Of a stretch of DNA of 52,563 nucleotides, positions 8,892 through 17,429 are shown piece by piece. The number at the start of each line of letters is the position of its first letter. Position 1 is the stretch's first letter. The stretch is from Actinomycetota bacterium (GTDB taxonomy: Bacteria; Actinomycetota; Thermoleophilia; Solirubrobacterales; Solirubrobacteraceae), in NCBI GenBank assembly GCA_005888335.1, contig VAWY01000130.1, forward strand, positions 1 to 52,563, in the 5' to 3' direction. Position numbers and translations under genes: made by a program. The notes below the pieces were generated by a model that saw nothing but the letters and a program-made list of their open reading frames with translations, made no database searches and was not told where the DNA came from.

Positions 8892-10043
8892 ATGCCCGAG
8901 GCCGTCATCGTCGATGCGGTCCGAACCCCGATCGGTCGCGCCGTCAAGGGCTCGCTCAAGGACGTCCGCGCCGACGACCTCGCCGCGGTCCCGCTCAAGG
9001 CCCTCCAGGAGCGCAACCCCGAGGTCGACTTCGCCGAGACCGGCGACGTGATGATGGGGGCCGCGTTCGGCGCCGGTGAGCAGGGCTACAACATCGGACG
9101 CAACGCGGCGCTCCTCGCCGACATCGATCATCACGTTCCCGCCTGCACGCTCAACCGCTTCTGCGCGAGCTCGCTGCAGACGCTGAGGATGGCCTTCCAC
9201 GCCATCAAGGTGGGTGAGGGCGACCAGTACATCGCCGCCGGCGTCGAGGCCGTCTCGCGCGCCGCGGGGGCGCCCGACTTCGAGTTCCACAAGAAGCTCG
9301 ACGGCGGGCCGGAGTCCGTCTACAACGTCTACATCCCGATGGGGCTGACCGCGGAGAACGTGGCCGATCGCTGCAAGGTCACGCGCGAGCAGCAGGACGA
9401 GTGGGCGGTCGTGTCCCAGAACCGCGCGGTCGACGCGCAGGCGTCCGGGCACTTCGACAAGGAGATCGTCCCGGTCACGACGCCGGACGGCACCGAGGTG
9501 ACCAAGGACGACGGCCCGCGCCCGGGCACCACGATCGAGAAGCTCGCCGCGCTCAAGCCGGCGTTCAAGCCGGACGGCACCGTCACCGCGGGCAACGCGT
9601 GCCCGCTGAACGACGGCGCCGCCGCCGTGCTCGTCATGAGCGACGAGAAGGCCAAGGCGCTCGGGCTCAAGCCGCGGGCGCGCATCATCGCCTCGACCGT
9701 GGCCGCGATCCGCCCGGAGATCATGGGCCTCGGCCCGATCCCCGCCATCCAGACGCTCCTCAAGGAGGCCGGGATGACGATCGACGACATCGACGTCGTG
9801 GAGATCAACGAGGCGTTCGCCGCCCAGATCGTGCCCTGCAAGGAGGAGCTGGGCATCGACGACGAGAAGCTCAACCCGTTCGGCGGGGCGATCGCCCTCG
9901 GCCATCCGTTCGGGATGACCGGCGCGCGGATCATGACCACGCTGCTCAACGACCTCGAGACGCTCGACAAGACCTACGGGGTCGAGTCGATGTGCGTCGC
10001 GGGCGGCATGGGCATGGCCATGCTCGTCGAGCGCCTGAACTAG
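8892..10043 (+). CDS. Acetyl-CoA acyltransferase / thiolase
   Basis: 383 aa, the usual thiolase length. The nucleophilic cysteine lies in NRFCASSLQT (C91). Further motifs are AGGVEAVSR-like AAGVEAVSRA, NEAFA, GGAIALGHPFGMTGAR with the catalytic His, and the C-terminal CVAGGMGMA with the second Cys. The enzyme cleaves 3-ketoacyl-CoA or condenses acetyl-CoA. A strong Shine-Dalgarno AAGGAGG (8880-8886) sits 5 nt before the ATG, unusual for this window where many genes lack one. It is convergent with an SDR that may supply the 3-ketoacyl-CoA. Confidence 0.96.
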   Translation: MPEAVIVDAVRTPIGRAVKGSLKDVRADDLAAVPLKALQERNPEVDFAETGDVMMGAAFGAGEQGYNIGRNAALLADIDHHVPACTLNRFCASSLQTLRMAFHAIKVGEGDQYIAAGVEAVSRAAGAPDFEFHKKLDGGPESVYNVYIPMGLTAENVADRCKVTREQQDEWAVVSQNRAVDAQASGHFDKEIVPVTTPDGTEVTKDDGPRPGTTIEKLAALKPAFKPDGTVTAGNACPLNDGAAAVLVMSDEKAKALGLKPRARIIASTVAAIRPEIMGLGPIPAIQTLLKEAGMTIDDIDVVEINEAFAAQIVPCKEELGIDDEKLNPFGGAIALGHPFGMTGARIMTTLLNDLETLDKTYGVESMCVAGGMGMAMLVERLN

Positions 10044-10051
10044 TGATCGGC

Positions 10052-10078
10052 GGGGAGGGCGCCTCGCGCGCCCTCCCC
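10052..10078. terminator. Perfect hairpin between convergent genes
   Basis: An 11-bp perfect stem, GGGGAGGGCGC (10052-10062) and GCGCCCTCCCC (10068-10078), with a 5-nt CTCGC loop. It has no U-tract, as is common in Actinobacteria. It lies 8 nt after the thiolase stop and just before the SDR stop, so it can serve both directions. Confidence 0.85.
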
Positions 10079-10079
10079 A

Positions 10080-10841
10080 TCAGGCCGGCGGCATCCGCAG
10101 CGCGCCGTCGAGGCGGATCACCTCGCCGTTGATCATCGTGTTCTCGACGATGTGGCAGGCGAGCGCCGCGTACTCGTCCGGGCGGCCGAGGCGCGGGGGG
10201 AAGGGGATGCCGGCGCCCAGCGCCTCGCGCTGCTCCTGCGGGAGCGCCCCGAGCAGCGGCGTGTCGAACAGCCCGGGCGCGATCGTGTTGACGCGGATGC
10301 CGTTGCGCGCGAGGTCGCGCGCGGCGGGCAGCGTCATGCCGACCACGCCGCCCTTCGACGCCGAGTAGGCGATCTGGCCGATCTGGCCGTCGTACGCGGC
10401 GATCGAGGCGGTGTTGACGCAGACGCCGCGCTCGCCGCCGGCGTCGGGCTCGTTGTCGAGCATCGCCTTGGCCGCGAAGCGCAGCGCGTTGAACGTCCCG
10501 ATCAGGTTGACGCCGACGACGATCTCGAAGGGCTGCAGCTGGTGCGGCCCGCGCGAGCTGGCGGTCCGCTCGGCCCAGCCGACGCCCGCGCAGTGCATCG
10601 AGATGCGCAGCCCGTCGTCGGCCTGCGCGGCCTGTCCCACCGCGGCCTCGACCTCGTCGGGCTTGGTGACGTCCGCCTTCACGAACGCGCCGCCGATCTC
10701 GCCGGCGACCGCCTTGCCCTTCTCCTCGTTGAGGTCGGCGATCGTCACCTGCGCGCCGCGCTCGGCGAGCGCCCGCGCGGTCGCCTCGCCGAGCCCCGAC
10801 GCGCCGCCCACCACCAGCGCTGCGCTGCCCTCGATCCGCAT
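10080..10841 (-). CDS. SDR family oxidoreductase, likely 3-hydroxyacyl-CoA dehydrogenase type 2-like
   Basis: 253 aa. The NAD(P)-binding [11 protein letters not shown] motif is at residues 12-22. The catalytic region has [14 protein letters not shown] and YSASKGG with Tyr about residue 158 and Lys four residues on. It ends in [15 protein letters not shown]. The layout resembles the HSD17B10-like SDRs that oxidise 3-hydroxyacyl-CoA. A convergent thiolase supports a beta-oxidation role. The ATG has no Shine-Dalgarno, but TACGTT lies 8 nt upstream, implying a leaderless mRNA. Confidence 0.9.
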   Translation of the reverse strand: MRIEGSAALVVGGASGLGEATARALAERGAQVTIADLNEEKGKAVAGEIGGAFVKADVTKPDEVEAAVGQAAQADDGLRISMHCAGVGWAERTASSRGPHQLQPFEIVVGVNLIGTFNALRFAAKAMLDNEPDAGGERGVCVNTASIAAYDGQIGQIAYSASKGGVVGMTLPAARDLARNGIRVNTIAPGLFDTPLLGALPQEQREALGAGIPFPPRLGRPDEYAALACHIVENTMINGEVIRLDGALRMPPA

Positions 10842-10849
10842 GGCGGGGG

Positions 10850-10855
10850 AACGTA
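10850..10855 (-). promoter_or_regulatory. -10 box TACGTT, leaderless SDR gene
   Basis: TACGTT ends 8 nt before ATG 10841 on the minus strand. Confidence 0.5.
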
Positions 10856-10875
10856 CCGATTCGCGGACGGTGGGG

Positions 10876-10881
10876 TAGGGT
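10876..10881 (+). promoter_or_regulatory. -10 box TAGGGT, leaderless cupin gene
   Basis: TAGGGT ends 7 nt before ATG 10889; it is divergent from the TACGTT box of the SDR gene. Confidence 0.5.
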
Positions 10882-10888
10882 CGCGCGC

Positions 10889-11221
10889 ATGGACACCTGG
10901 AACATCACCGAGCTGAACGTCGAGCCCCATCACCCCGAGGTCCTGCGCTCCGATGACGGCGCTGCTCGTGTCATCGCCATCGCCCTGCCCGCCGGTGAGA
11001 TGCTCCAGGAGCACCGGGTCTACGAGCACACGTGGCTGCACGTGCACGACGGCGAGGTCGAGATCGGCGAGAACGGCCGGACGACGCAGGGCAGCGCCGG
11101 CTTCGTCGCCCACTTCGACCCGCACGAGCGGCGCGAGGTCCGCGCGAAGTCCGACGCGCGCCTGCTGTTGATCCTCGCCCCGTGGCCGGGCGAGGGCCGG
11201 GACAAGGACTTCAACGCCTAG
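10889..11221 (+). CDS. Small cupin-domain protein
   Basis: 110 aa single cupin. Motif 1 reads [27 protein letters not shown] and motif 2 lies around [11 protein letters not shown]. It has the AGF-like stretch [13 protein letters not shown]. Such proteins may bind a metal or act as stress or sensor cupins; no specific function can be assigned. It is divergent from the SDR, and both genes have a TANNNT box directly upstream and no Shine-Dalgarno. The stop begins a 59-nt inverted repeat. Confidence 0.8.
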   Translation: MDTWNITELNVEPHHPEVLRSDDGAARVIAIALPAGEMLQEHRVYEHTWLHVHDGEVEIGENGRTTQGSAGFVAHFDPHERREVRAKSDARLLLILAPWPGEGRDKDFNA

Positions 11222-11277
11222 TGCCGCGTCAGGCAACGTTCGCCCCGTTCGGCGGGACGTCACCTGACGCAGCACTA
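11219..11277. repeat. Inverted repeat at convergent junction, terminator-like
   Basis: Arms TAGTGCCGCGTCAGG (11219-11233) and CCTGACGCAGCACTA (11263-11277) pair over 15 positions with one mismatch. Inner bases can pair partly (CGTTCGCC against GGCGGGACG). The left arm contains the cupin stop codon. The element sits between the convergent cupin and egtD genes and may be a bidirectional terminator or a small repeat element. Confidence 0.65.
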
Positions 11278-11291
11278 GGAGCCAATCGGCG

Positions 11292-12281
11292 CTAACCGCG
11301 CGGGGTGGCCAGCGCGACCGCGAACAGCTCGTCCGGATCGGTGTAGAGCTGTTCCAGGAGCAGGCCCGCCGCGGCGAGGTCGGCAGCCAGGCGCTCGCGC
11401 GTGAACTTCGCGCTGATCTCGGTGCGCAGCTCCTCGCGGTTGGCGAAGTGCACGGTCAGCTCGAGCGCGGCGATCCGGACGACCTGCGGGCCGAGCGCGC
11501 GCAGGCGCATCTCGATCCACTCGTGCGGGCGGTCGTAGAAGGCGACGTGCTCGAAGGCCTCGAGGTCGAAGTCGGCGTCGAGCTCGCGGTTGACGACCGC
11601 GAGCACGTTGCGGTTGAACGCCGCGGTGACGCCCTGGCTGTCGTTGTAGGCGGCCTCGATGGTCGCCGGGTCCTTGACGAGGTCGGCGCCGAGCAGGAGG
11701 CGGTCGCCGTGCCCCAGCGTGCCGCGGACCGCGCGCAGGAAGCGCCGGCGGCTGCCCGGCGGGAAGTTGCCGATCGTCCCGCCGAGGAAGGCCACGACGC
11801 GCGGGCCGTCGTCGGCGGGCGGGATGGCGTCGAGGTGGCGCTCGAAGTCGCCGACGACGCCGTGGACGCGCAGGCCCGGGTAGTCCTCGACGAGCCGCTC
11901 GGCGGCCAGCCGGATGACGTGCTCGCTGACGTCGAAGGGCACATAGCGGTCCAGGGTGCCGGCGTCGCGCATCGCGTCGAGCACGAGCCGCGACTTGTCC
12001 GGCATCCCCGAGCCGAGCTCGACGAGCTCGGCGGCGCCCGTGCGCTCGACGATGGCGGCGGCGCAGTCGGTGAGGATCGCCCGCTCGGTGCGCGTGGGGT
12101 AGTACTCGGGCAGCGCGCAGATGCGGTCGAACAGCAGCGAGCCCTCGGTGTCGTAGAAGTGCTTGGGCGGCAGCTCCTTGAACGGCCGCGTCAGGCCGTC
12201 GAGAACGTCGTAGGCCAGCGAGCGCTCGTCGCCCGGGCGCAGTCGCGACTCGATCACGACGTCGGCGGCGCGCGTGGTCAT
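11292..12281 (-). CDS. egtD: L-histidine N(alpha)-methyltransferase EgtD
   Basis: 329 aa. The enzyme trimethylates histidine to hercynine using SAM, the first step of ergothioneine synthesis. Visible features are the N-terminal KELPPKHFYDTEGS motif, the SAM site LVELGSGMPDKSR (about residues 86-98), FLGGTIGNFPP and a C-terminal region with YNDSQGVTAAFNRN and FYDRPHEWIEMRL. These match the EgtD (Methyltransf_33) family. The ATG overlaps the egtB stop (ATGA, 12278-12281). egtA, egtC and egtE are not in this window, so the sulfur donor route is not visible here. Confidence 0.95.
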   Translation of the reverse strand: MTTRAADVVIESRLRPGDERSLAYDVLDGLTRPFKELPPKHFYDTEGSLLFDRICALPEYYPTRTERAILTDCAAAIVERTGAAELVELGSGMPDKSRLVLDAMRDAGTLDRYVPFDVSEHVIRLAAERLVEDYPGLRVHGVVGDFERHLDAIPPADDGPRVVAFLGGTIGNFPPGSRRRFLRAVRGTLGHGDRLLLGADLVKDPATIEAAYNDSQGVTAAFNRNVLAVVNRELDADFDLEAFEHVAFYDRPHEWIEMRLRALGPQVVRIAALELTVHFANREELRTEISAKFTRERLAADLAAAGLLLEQLYTDPDELFAVALATPRG

Positions 12282-13336
12282 GCGGCCAACCTCACTCCCG
12301 AGAAGAGCTGGCTGCGCGTGGGCAGGTCCCAGTTGCGGAAGTGCGGCGTCGCCACGCGCGGGTCGGTGGCGCACGAGCCGCCGCGCAGGACCCGGTAGCG
12401 CTCGCCGAAGAAGACCTCGGAGTACTCGCGATACGGGTGCGCGACGAAGCCCGGGTAGCCGCCGAACCACGACGACGTCCACTCCCAGACCCTCCCGATC
12501 CCCTCGAGCTGGTCCCAGGTCGCCGCCTTCTCCCATTCGACCTCCGTCGGCAGGCGCAGCCCCTGCGCGCGGGCGAAGGCGTCGGCCTCGAACCAGGAGA
12601 CGTGGACGACGGGCGCGTCCGGGTCCCCGGCCTCGGCCCCGGCGTGGTGTGTGATGTCGTAGTCCTCCTTCCACGCCCAGCCCTCGCGCGTCCACCACTC
12701 GCGGCGCACGTAGCCGCCGCCCTCGCAGAAGTGCAGCCAGGTGGCGTTGGTGACCGGCGTGCGGCCGATGTGGAACGACGGGACGGGCACCTCGTGGCGC
12801 GGGCGCTCGTTGTCGTACGCGAAGCCTTCGGGCGCGCCGATCAGGGCCGGCCCGGCGGGGACCTCGACGAGCTCGAGCCCGTCGCCGTCGACCCGGTCGG
12901 GCAGGCCCCAGCCGTCGGGGAGGACGTCGCCCAGGCGCATGGTCTGCAGCATGGTCTCTGTGTGCTGCAGTTCGTGACGCGCGACGAGCTCGTGCAGGAA
13001 GCCGTCGCCGGGATCGACGTCCAGCGCGCGCTCGCGGACCGCCTCCATGTACTCGCGCAGGTACCAGCCGCGCAGGAAGCGCGCCTCGCCGCGGATCGCG
13101 CGCGGCGTCTCGAACGCGTCGTAGAGGACGGCGAGATCGGCGCGCAGAAGCGGGCGACCGCCGAGCCGGTGGTTGATCCACAGGTCCTCGTAGGCCGCGA
13201 TGTGGCCGAGGTCCCAGGCGAGCGGGCTCATGATCGGGTCGACAACCCGCTCGAGGGCCTCGTCGCCCAGGTGGGCCACGAGGCCGAGCGTCCGTTCGCG
13301 CGCCTGGACCATCGCGTCGAGCACCGCGGGGGTCAC
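12278..13336 (-). CDS. egtB: Hercynine oxygenase EgtB (ergothioneine synthesis)
   Basis: 352 aa. The N-terminal DinB-like domain supplies the iron ligands: WDLGHIAAYE (H45) and HELVARHELQH (H121, H125). The C-terminal FGE-sulfatase-type domain starts near LVEVPAG and contains FHIGRTPVTNATWLHF, RLPTEVEWEKAA, GRVWEWTSSWF and YRVLRGGSCATDPR. EgtB couples hercynine to a thiol donor as the sulfoxide. The GTG start at 13336 is chosen because a TAGGGT box lies 7 nt upstream and no Shine-Dalgarno exists; the transcript is then leaderless. It is translationally coupled to egtD. Confidence 0.94.
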   Translation of the reverse strand: MTPAVLDAMVQARERTLGLVAHLGDEALERVVDPIMSPLAWDLGHIAAYEDLWINHRLGGRPLLRADLAVLYDAFETPRAIRGEARFLRGWYLREYMEAVRERALDVDPGDGFLHELVARHELQHTETMLQTMRLGDVLPDGWGLPDRVDGDGLELVEVPAGPALIGAPEGFAYDNERPRHEVPVPSFHIGRTPVTNATWLHFCEGGGYVRREWWTREGWAWKEDYDITHHAGAEAGDPDAPVVHVSWFEADAFARAQGLRLPTEVEWEKAATWDQLEGIGRVWEWTSSWFGGYPGFVAHPYREYSEVFFGERYRVLRGGSCATDPRVATPHFRNWDLPTRSQLFSGVRLAA

Positions 13337-13343
13337 CGGGCCG

Positions 13344-13349
13344 ACCCTA
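13344..13349 (-). promoter_or_regulatory. -10 box TAGGGT, leaderless egtB gene
   Basis: TAGGGT ends 7 nt before GTG 13336 and would give egtB-egtD its own promoter inside the larger cluster. Confidence 0.5.
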
Positions 13350-13383
13350 CACGACGGCCATGGCCGGCTTGGAAACGATGTGC

Positions 13384-13608
13384 TTACGGCGCGAACTGCC
13401 CGTCGCCGAGCGGCGGGCGCGCCCCGGCGGACATTCCCGGCGCCGGCAGCGTGACCGGCATGTCGCCCGGCGGCGTGCGCAGCTCGACGCTGCGCGGCTC
13501 CATCTTGGCGCCTTCGCGCGCCTGATCGAGCACCGAGTTCAGGCGCTCGCCCGCCTCGGCGACCGACCGCGCCTGGAACTCGTAGACGACGGTGGCCCAG
13601 AACTTCAT
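13384..13608 (-). CDS. Small conserved-looking protein, function unknown
   Basis: 74 aa, MKFWATVVYEFQARSVAEAG followed by a region with ERLNSVLDQAREGAKM and a Pro/Gly-rich tail. The N-terminus looks like a short beta-alpha unit. An AGGAGC Shine-Dalgarno lies 6-7 nt before the ATG, and the gene follows pgl after 21 nt, so it is probably the last gene of the pentose phosphate cluster. No motif points to an activity. Confidence 0.6.
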   Translation of the reverse strand: MKFWATVVYEFQARSVAEAGERLNSVLDQAREGAKMEPRSVELRTPPGDMPVTLPAPGMSAGARPPLGDGQFAP

Positions 13609-13629
13609 GAGGGTGCTCCTTCTCGAGGC

Positions 13630-14352
13630 TTAGCGCTCGCGCAGCCGCGACGGCGCCGCCGCGTCGTCGGCGATGACTTCGAGGCGCCCGAAGCGCAGCA
13701 GCGAGGCCGGGACGTGGGGATCGGGCCCGTCGAGAACGGCGGAGAGCGCCTCGGCCTTGGAGGCGCCCGCGGTCAGGAGGATGGTGCGGCGGGCCGCGTG
13801 GACGAGGTCGAGCGTGAACGAGACGCGCTCGGGCGGCGGCTTGGGCGCGTCGCGGACGCCGACGACGAGGCGGTCCTTGACGGTGACCTCGCGATGGCCC
13901 GGAAACAGGGACATCGTGTGGCCGTCCTCGCCGAGCCCGCACATGACGACGTCGAGGATCGGGACGTCGGCCTGGGTGCGCGGCTCGACCGCGGCGTGCA
14001 GCTCGCCCTCGTAGGCGTCGGCAGCGGCGTCCGGGCCGCGCTCGCCCATGACCCGGTGGACGTTCTCGCCGGGGATCGCGATCGCGTGCAGCAGCGACTC
14101 GCGGATCATCAGGAAGTTCGACTCGGGGTCGTCGGGCGGCACGCAGCGCTCGTCGGACTCCCACAGGTGCATGCGAGACCAGTCGATCTCCTGCTCGACG
14201 AGCAGCTCGTGACAGCGCCGCGGGGTCGAGCCGCCGGCCAGGGCCAGGTGGCAGACGCCGCGCGCGTCGAGCGCCTCAGCGGCCAGGCGGGCGACGACCT
14301 CGGCGGCGCGCGTCGCCGCCGCCTCGGCGTCGGAGACCGTCGTCAGGCGCAT
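13630..14352 (-). CDS. pgl: 6-phosphogluconolactonase
   Basis: 240 aa, normal length. Motifs of the PGL/DevB type are LALAGGSTPRRCHELL (sugar phosphate isomerase-like site), WESDERCVPPDDPESN and MCGLGEDGHTMSLFPGH. The enzyme hydrolyses 6-phosphogluconolactone, the product of Zwf, to 6-phosphogluconate, the substrate of Gnd, both encoded upstream in the same direction. It starts 13 nt after the GH15 stop. An 8-codon frame starting with ATGA at the GH15 stop overlaps the pgl start, possibly by chance. Confidence 0.95.
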   Translation of the reverse strand: MRLTTVSDAEAAATRAAEVVARLAAEALDARGVCHLALAGGSTPRRCHELLVEQEIDWSRMHLWESDERCVPPDDPESNFLMIRESLLHAIAIPGENVHRVMGERGPDAAADAYEGELHAAVEPRTQADVPILDVVMCGLGEDGHTMSLFPGHREVTVKDRLVVGVRDAPKPPPERVSFTLDLVHAARRTILLTAGASKAEALSAVLDGPDPHVPASLLRFGRLEVIADDAAAPSRLRER

Positions 14353-14365
14353 CCTCGGAGGACCG

Positions 14366-16306
14366 TCATATACCGGTCACCAGCCCCGCGTCGTCGCGTC
14401 GCTTGGCGCTCAGCGGCGCCTGCTCGGCGGCGAGCTCCTCATCGGCGCGGATCACGTGCATGACCGCGTTGATGAGCGCCAGGTGGGTGAACGCCTGCGG
14501 GAAGTTGCCGAAGTGGCGGCCCGACCGCGGGTCGATCTCCTCGGCGTAGAGGTGCAGCGGCGACGCGTAGCCGAGCAGCTTCTCGCACAGATCGCGCGCC
14601 ATCTTGGGCTCGCCGATCTCGCTCAGCGCGCTGACCAGCCAGAACGAGCAGATCGTGAACGTGCCCTCCTCGTCGGCGAAGCCGTCGTCGGTCTCCTCCA
14701 CGCGGTAGCGCAGCACGAGCCCGTCCATGGTGAGCTCGCTGGCGACGGCGAGCACCGTGTTGCGCACGCGCTCGTCCTCGGGCGGAAGGAAGCGCACGAG
14801 CGGCAGGAGCAGGCACGAGGCGTCCAGCGCGTCGGTGTCGTAGTGCTGGGTGAACACGCCGTCCTCGCGCACGCCGTTCCCGCAGACGTCGGCCTTGATC
14901 TCCTCGGCGACCTCCTGCCACTTGTCGGCCTGCTCGTTGTCCTCGCGCACGCGCGCGAGGCGCGCGCCGCGGTCGCAGGCCACCCAGCACATGACCTTGC
15001 TGGAGACGAAGTGCTTGGTCTCGCCGCGGACCTCCCAGATGCCGCGGTCGGGCTCGCGCCAGTGGTCTACCGCATTCTGCGTCAGTCGCTTGATGAGCGG
15101 CCAGCGGCGCTCGGGCAGGTGGTCGCGCGACTTGGTGTGCAGGAAGATCGAGTCGAGCATCACGCCCCACACGTCGTGCTGGCGCTGGTCGTAGGCGCCG
15201 TTGCCGACGCGCACCGGCTTGGCGCCGTCGTAGCCGGAGAGGTGCTCGAGCATCTCCTCCTCGAGCTCGCGCTCTCCCTGCACCCCGTACATCACCTGCA
15301 CGTCCTCGGACTCCTGGGCGACGTCCTGCATGAAGTAGAAGTAGTCGTTGGCCTCCCAGTGGAAGCCCAGCGTGTGCAGGCCCCACAGCATGAACGTGGA
15401 GTCGCGCACCCACGAGTAGCGGTAGTCCCAGTTGCGCTGGCCGCCGGGCGACTCGGGCAGCGACGTCGTCGCGGCCGCGATCATCGCCCCGGTCGGCGCG
15501 TACGAGAGGCCCTTGAGCGTCAGCGCGCTGCGCTGCAGGAAGGTGCGCCACGGGTGGTCGGGGAACGTCCCGTGCGAGAGCCACTCGTGCCAGAAGTCCG
15601 CGGTCTGGACGAGGCGGTCGTAGGCCTCCTGGTAGCTCCTGGGCCCTGGGTGCTCGGAGAAGGCCAGCGCGACGAACGCGGTGTCGCCGTCGCGCAGCGT
15701 CGTGCGCGCCCGCGCGCGCGAGCCCTCGAAGCCCAGGCGCAGATCGGTGGTCAGCGTCAGCTTCGTCGGCCAGCCCTCGGTGGCGGCGACCGCCTCGGTG
15801 TAGCTCGGGCCGGTGTACTCCCACTCGGCGTACTTGCGTCCGTAGTCGAAGATCGGATCGCACTCGAGCACGACCTCGACCGAGCCGTTGACGCAGCGCA
15901 GCGTGCGCAGCAGGACGTGGTCGGCGTCGTGATCTGTCGGCGCGCGGCGGTGCGTGCCCGAGCGCTCCTCGACGTCGTGCCACGGGCCGACGAGCAGGAC
16001 GTCGCGCACGATCAGCCAGCCCAGCCGCGTGCCCCACGTCGTCTCGAGGACCATCGTCCCGGGCAGGTAGCGCCGCGAGGCGGGGACCATCGTGTCGGCC
16101 GGGCCGATGCGGAACGTGCCGGCATCGCGGTCGAGCATCGCGCCGAAGACGCTGGGGCCGTCGAAGCGCGGCAGGCACATCCACTCGACCGCGCCCGACG
16201 GGGCGACGAGCGCGCACGTCTCGCAGTCCGACAGGAACGCGTACTCGGCGATCGGCGGGAACGGCGAGACCAGCGAGGTGTCCGAGAGCAGCGATTGTCC
16301 GGTCAT
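14366..16306 (-). CDS. Glycoside hydrolase family 15 protein, probable trehalase/glucoamylase
   Basis: 646 aa. The N-terminal beta-sandwich domain runs to about residue 270 and begins PPIAEYAFLSDCETCALVAPSGAVEWMCLPRFD, here split by no signal peptide, so it is cytoplasmic. The (alpha/alpha)6 domain holds RNWDYRYSWVRDSTFML and EEGTFTICSFWLV near residue 545, where the GH15 catalytic acids are expected. GH15 proteins of this form in Actinobacteria act on trehalose. Its place between opcA and pgl suggests it feeds glucose to the ROK kinase and Zwf. The start is 2 nt after the opcA stop. Confidence 0.92.
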   Translation of the reverse strand: MTGQSLLSDTSLVSPFPPIAEYAFLSDCETCALVAPSGAVEWMCLPRFDGPSVFGAMLDRDAGTFRIGPADTMVPASRRYLPGTMVLETTWGTRLGWLIVRDVLLVGPWHDVEERSGTHRRAPTDHDADHVLLRTLRCVNGSVEVVLECDPIFDYGRKYAEWEYTGPSYTEAVAATEGWPTKLTLTTDLRLGFEGSRARARTTLRDGDTAFVALAFSEHPGPRSYQEAYDRLVQTADFWHEWLSHGTFPDHPWRTFLQRSALTLKGLSYAPTGAMIAAATTSLPESPGGQRNWDYRYSWVRDSTFMLWGLHTLGFHWEANDYFYFMQDVAQESEDVQVMYGVQGERELEEEMLEHLSGYDGAKPVRVGNGAYDQRQHDVWGVMLDSIFLHTKSRDHLPERRWPLIKRLTQNAVDHWREPDRGIWEVRGETKHFVSSKVMCWVACDRGARLARVREDNEQADKWQEVAEEIKADVCGNGVREDGVFTQHYDTDALDASCLLLPLVRFLPPEDERVRNTVLAVASELTMDGLVLRYRVEETDDGFADEEGTFTICSFWLVSALSEIGEPKMARDLCEKLLGYASPLHLYAEEIDPRSGRHFGNFPQAFTHLALINAVMHVIRADEELAAEQAPLSAKRRDDAGLVTGI

Positions 16307-16308
16307 AT

Positions 16309-17370
16309 TCAGCTCACCATCTGCGTCGCGGCGTCGAGCGCCGGCCGGTAGGTCGGGTCGCGCAGCAGCGCCTGGCGGATGCCCTCGCCCAGGATCCCCG
16401 CCTCGCCGCGGGAAGCGCCGAGCACGGTCCACTCGATCTCGTGGCCCTTGCGCGTCACCCGCTTGGCGCGCAGGCCGCCCGGCCCGCGGTCGAGCTGGAT
16501 CCTCGTCCCCTGCGCGGTCTCGATCGTGATGCCCGCGAGGCCCGGGACGCTCTGCTCCGGCGCGGGCTCGAGCTCGAGCGTGATCTCGTGCCTGCGCGTC
16601 TTCGCCCGCCCCGCCAGCCCGCCGTCGCGCCCGCGCGCCGCCAGCGAGCCCGGCGTCCAGCCCAGCCGCGAGGCCAGCCAGCCGAACAGCAGCACGCCGG
16701 CCACGCCCGAGTCGGGGTGGTGGCGCGCGCTGACGCCGGTGATCGCGCCCAGCTGCGGGCGGAACACGGGCGGGTCGAACGTCGCGGCGATACGCTCGCG
16801 CCACGGCGTCGAGCGCAGCCAGGCGAGGTCGACGACGTAGGCGCGGTCGGCCAGGCCGCGCGCCCAGTTGAGCCCGTCCTCGATCGAGGGCTCCGAGACC
16901 GTGTCGAGCAGGACGACCTGGGACAGGCGCATGACCGCGTCGATCCCGGCGTGGTGGCCGTGCGGCGCCCACGCCATCGTGGGCAGGTCGGTGACGACGA
17001 GCGGGTCGACGATCGTGTCGAGGCTCTTGAGGTGCTGCTCGCCGATGTCGACGACGACATGCTCGTGGGTCAGCGAGAACTCGCCGGCCTGCGGTGAGTC
17101 GTCGGCGATGAGGCGCACGCGCGCGTCGATGGTCGTGCGCCGCGGGTCGACGGCGCAGAGCACGGTGCGCGACGCGTGGTAGCGGCCGACCTTCTCGAGG
17201 CGGTTCTCGACCTCTCCGCGCCACTCGCGGTCGACGATCGCGATGAGGTTGAGCACGCGCGCGGGCGCGTCGTGCGCCACCTCGGCGTGGTGGTGCACGA
17301 GGAGTTCGCGCAGCGCGGCCTCGATCTCCGCGGGAGACGTGTCCTGCGCCGACCAGACCTCGTCGGTCAC
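16309..17370 (-). CDS. opcA: Glucose-6-phosphate dehydrogenase assembly protein OpcA
   Basis: 353 aa. The sequence matches the OpcA family: ARVLNLIAIVDREWRGEVENRL at the N-terminus, SRTVLCAVDPRR, then VDIGEQHLKSLDTIVDPLVVTDLPTMAW and VDLAWLRSTPWRERIAATFDPP. OpcA binds and activates or assembles Zwf in Actinobacteria and Cyanobacteria, and here sits right behind zwf. The start is GTG at 17370, which overlaps the stop of a 20-codon mini-ORF (GTGA). Without the mini-ORF a 55-nt gap would separate it from zwf. Confidence 0.94.
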   Translation of the reverse strand: MTDEVWSAQDTSPAEIEAALRELLVHHHAEVAHDAPARVLNLIAIVDREWRGEVENRLEKVGRYHASRTVLCAVDPRRTTIDARVRLIADDSPQAGEFSLTHEHVVVDIGEQHLKSLDTIVDPLVVTDLPTMAWAPHGHHAGIDAVMRLSQVVLLDTVSEPSIEDGLNWARGLADRAYVVDLAWLRSTPWRERIAATFDPPVFRPQLGAITGVSARHHPDSGVAGVLLFGWLASRLGWTPGSLAARGRDGGLAGRAKTRRHEITLELEPAPEQSVPGLAGITIETAQGTRIQLDRGPGGLRAKRVTRKGHEIEWTVLGASRGEAGILGEGIRQALLRDPTYRPALDAATQMVS

Positions 17371-17429
17371 CGCGGGTCTCCCGCGTCGCGAGCGTGCCCG
17401 CGGGGGCGTGGCGTGGGAGGCCCGCTCAT
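17367..17429 (-). CDS. 20-codon mini-ORF bridging zwf and opcA
   Basis: The frame starts ATG at 17429-17427, overlapping the zwf stop as ATGA, and ends TGA at 17369-17367, overlapping the opcA GTG as GTGA. A GGAGAG sequence inside the end of zwf lies about 5 nt before the ATG. The peptide would be Pro/Arg/Gly-rich, [20 protein letters not shown], with no domain. The position suggests a role in translational coupling rather than as a peptide; conservation is unknown. Confidence 0.4.
   Translation of the reverse strand: MSGPPTPRPRGHARDAGDPR

Noticed and set aside
14343..14369. Eight-codon frame between GH15 and pgl
   Set aside because: It overlaps the GH15 stop as ATGA, but runs 10 nt into pgl and the genes are only 13 nt apart; it is too short to distinguish from chance.
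14456..16351. 631-codon frame antisense to the GH15 gene
   Set aside because: A high-GC shadow with no recognisable domain.
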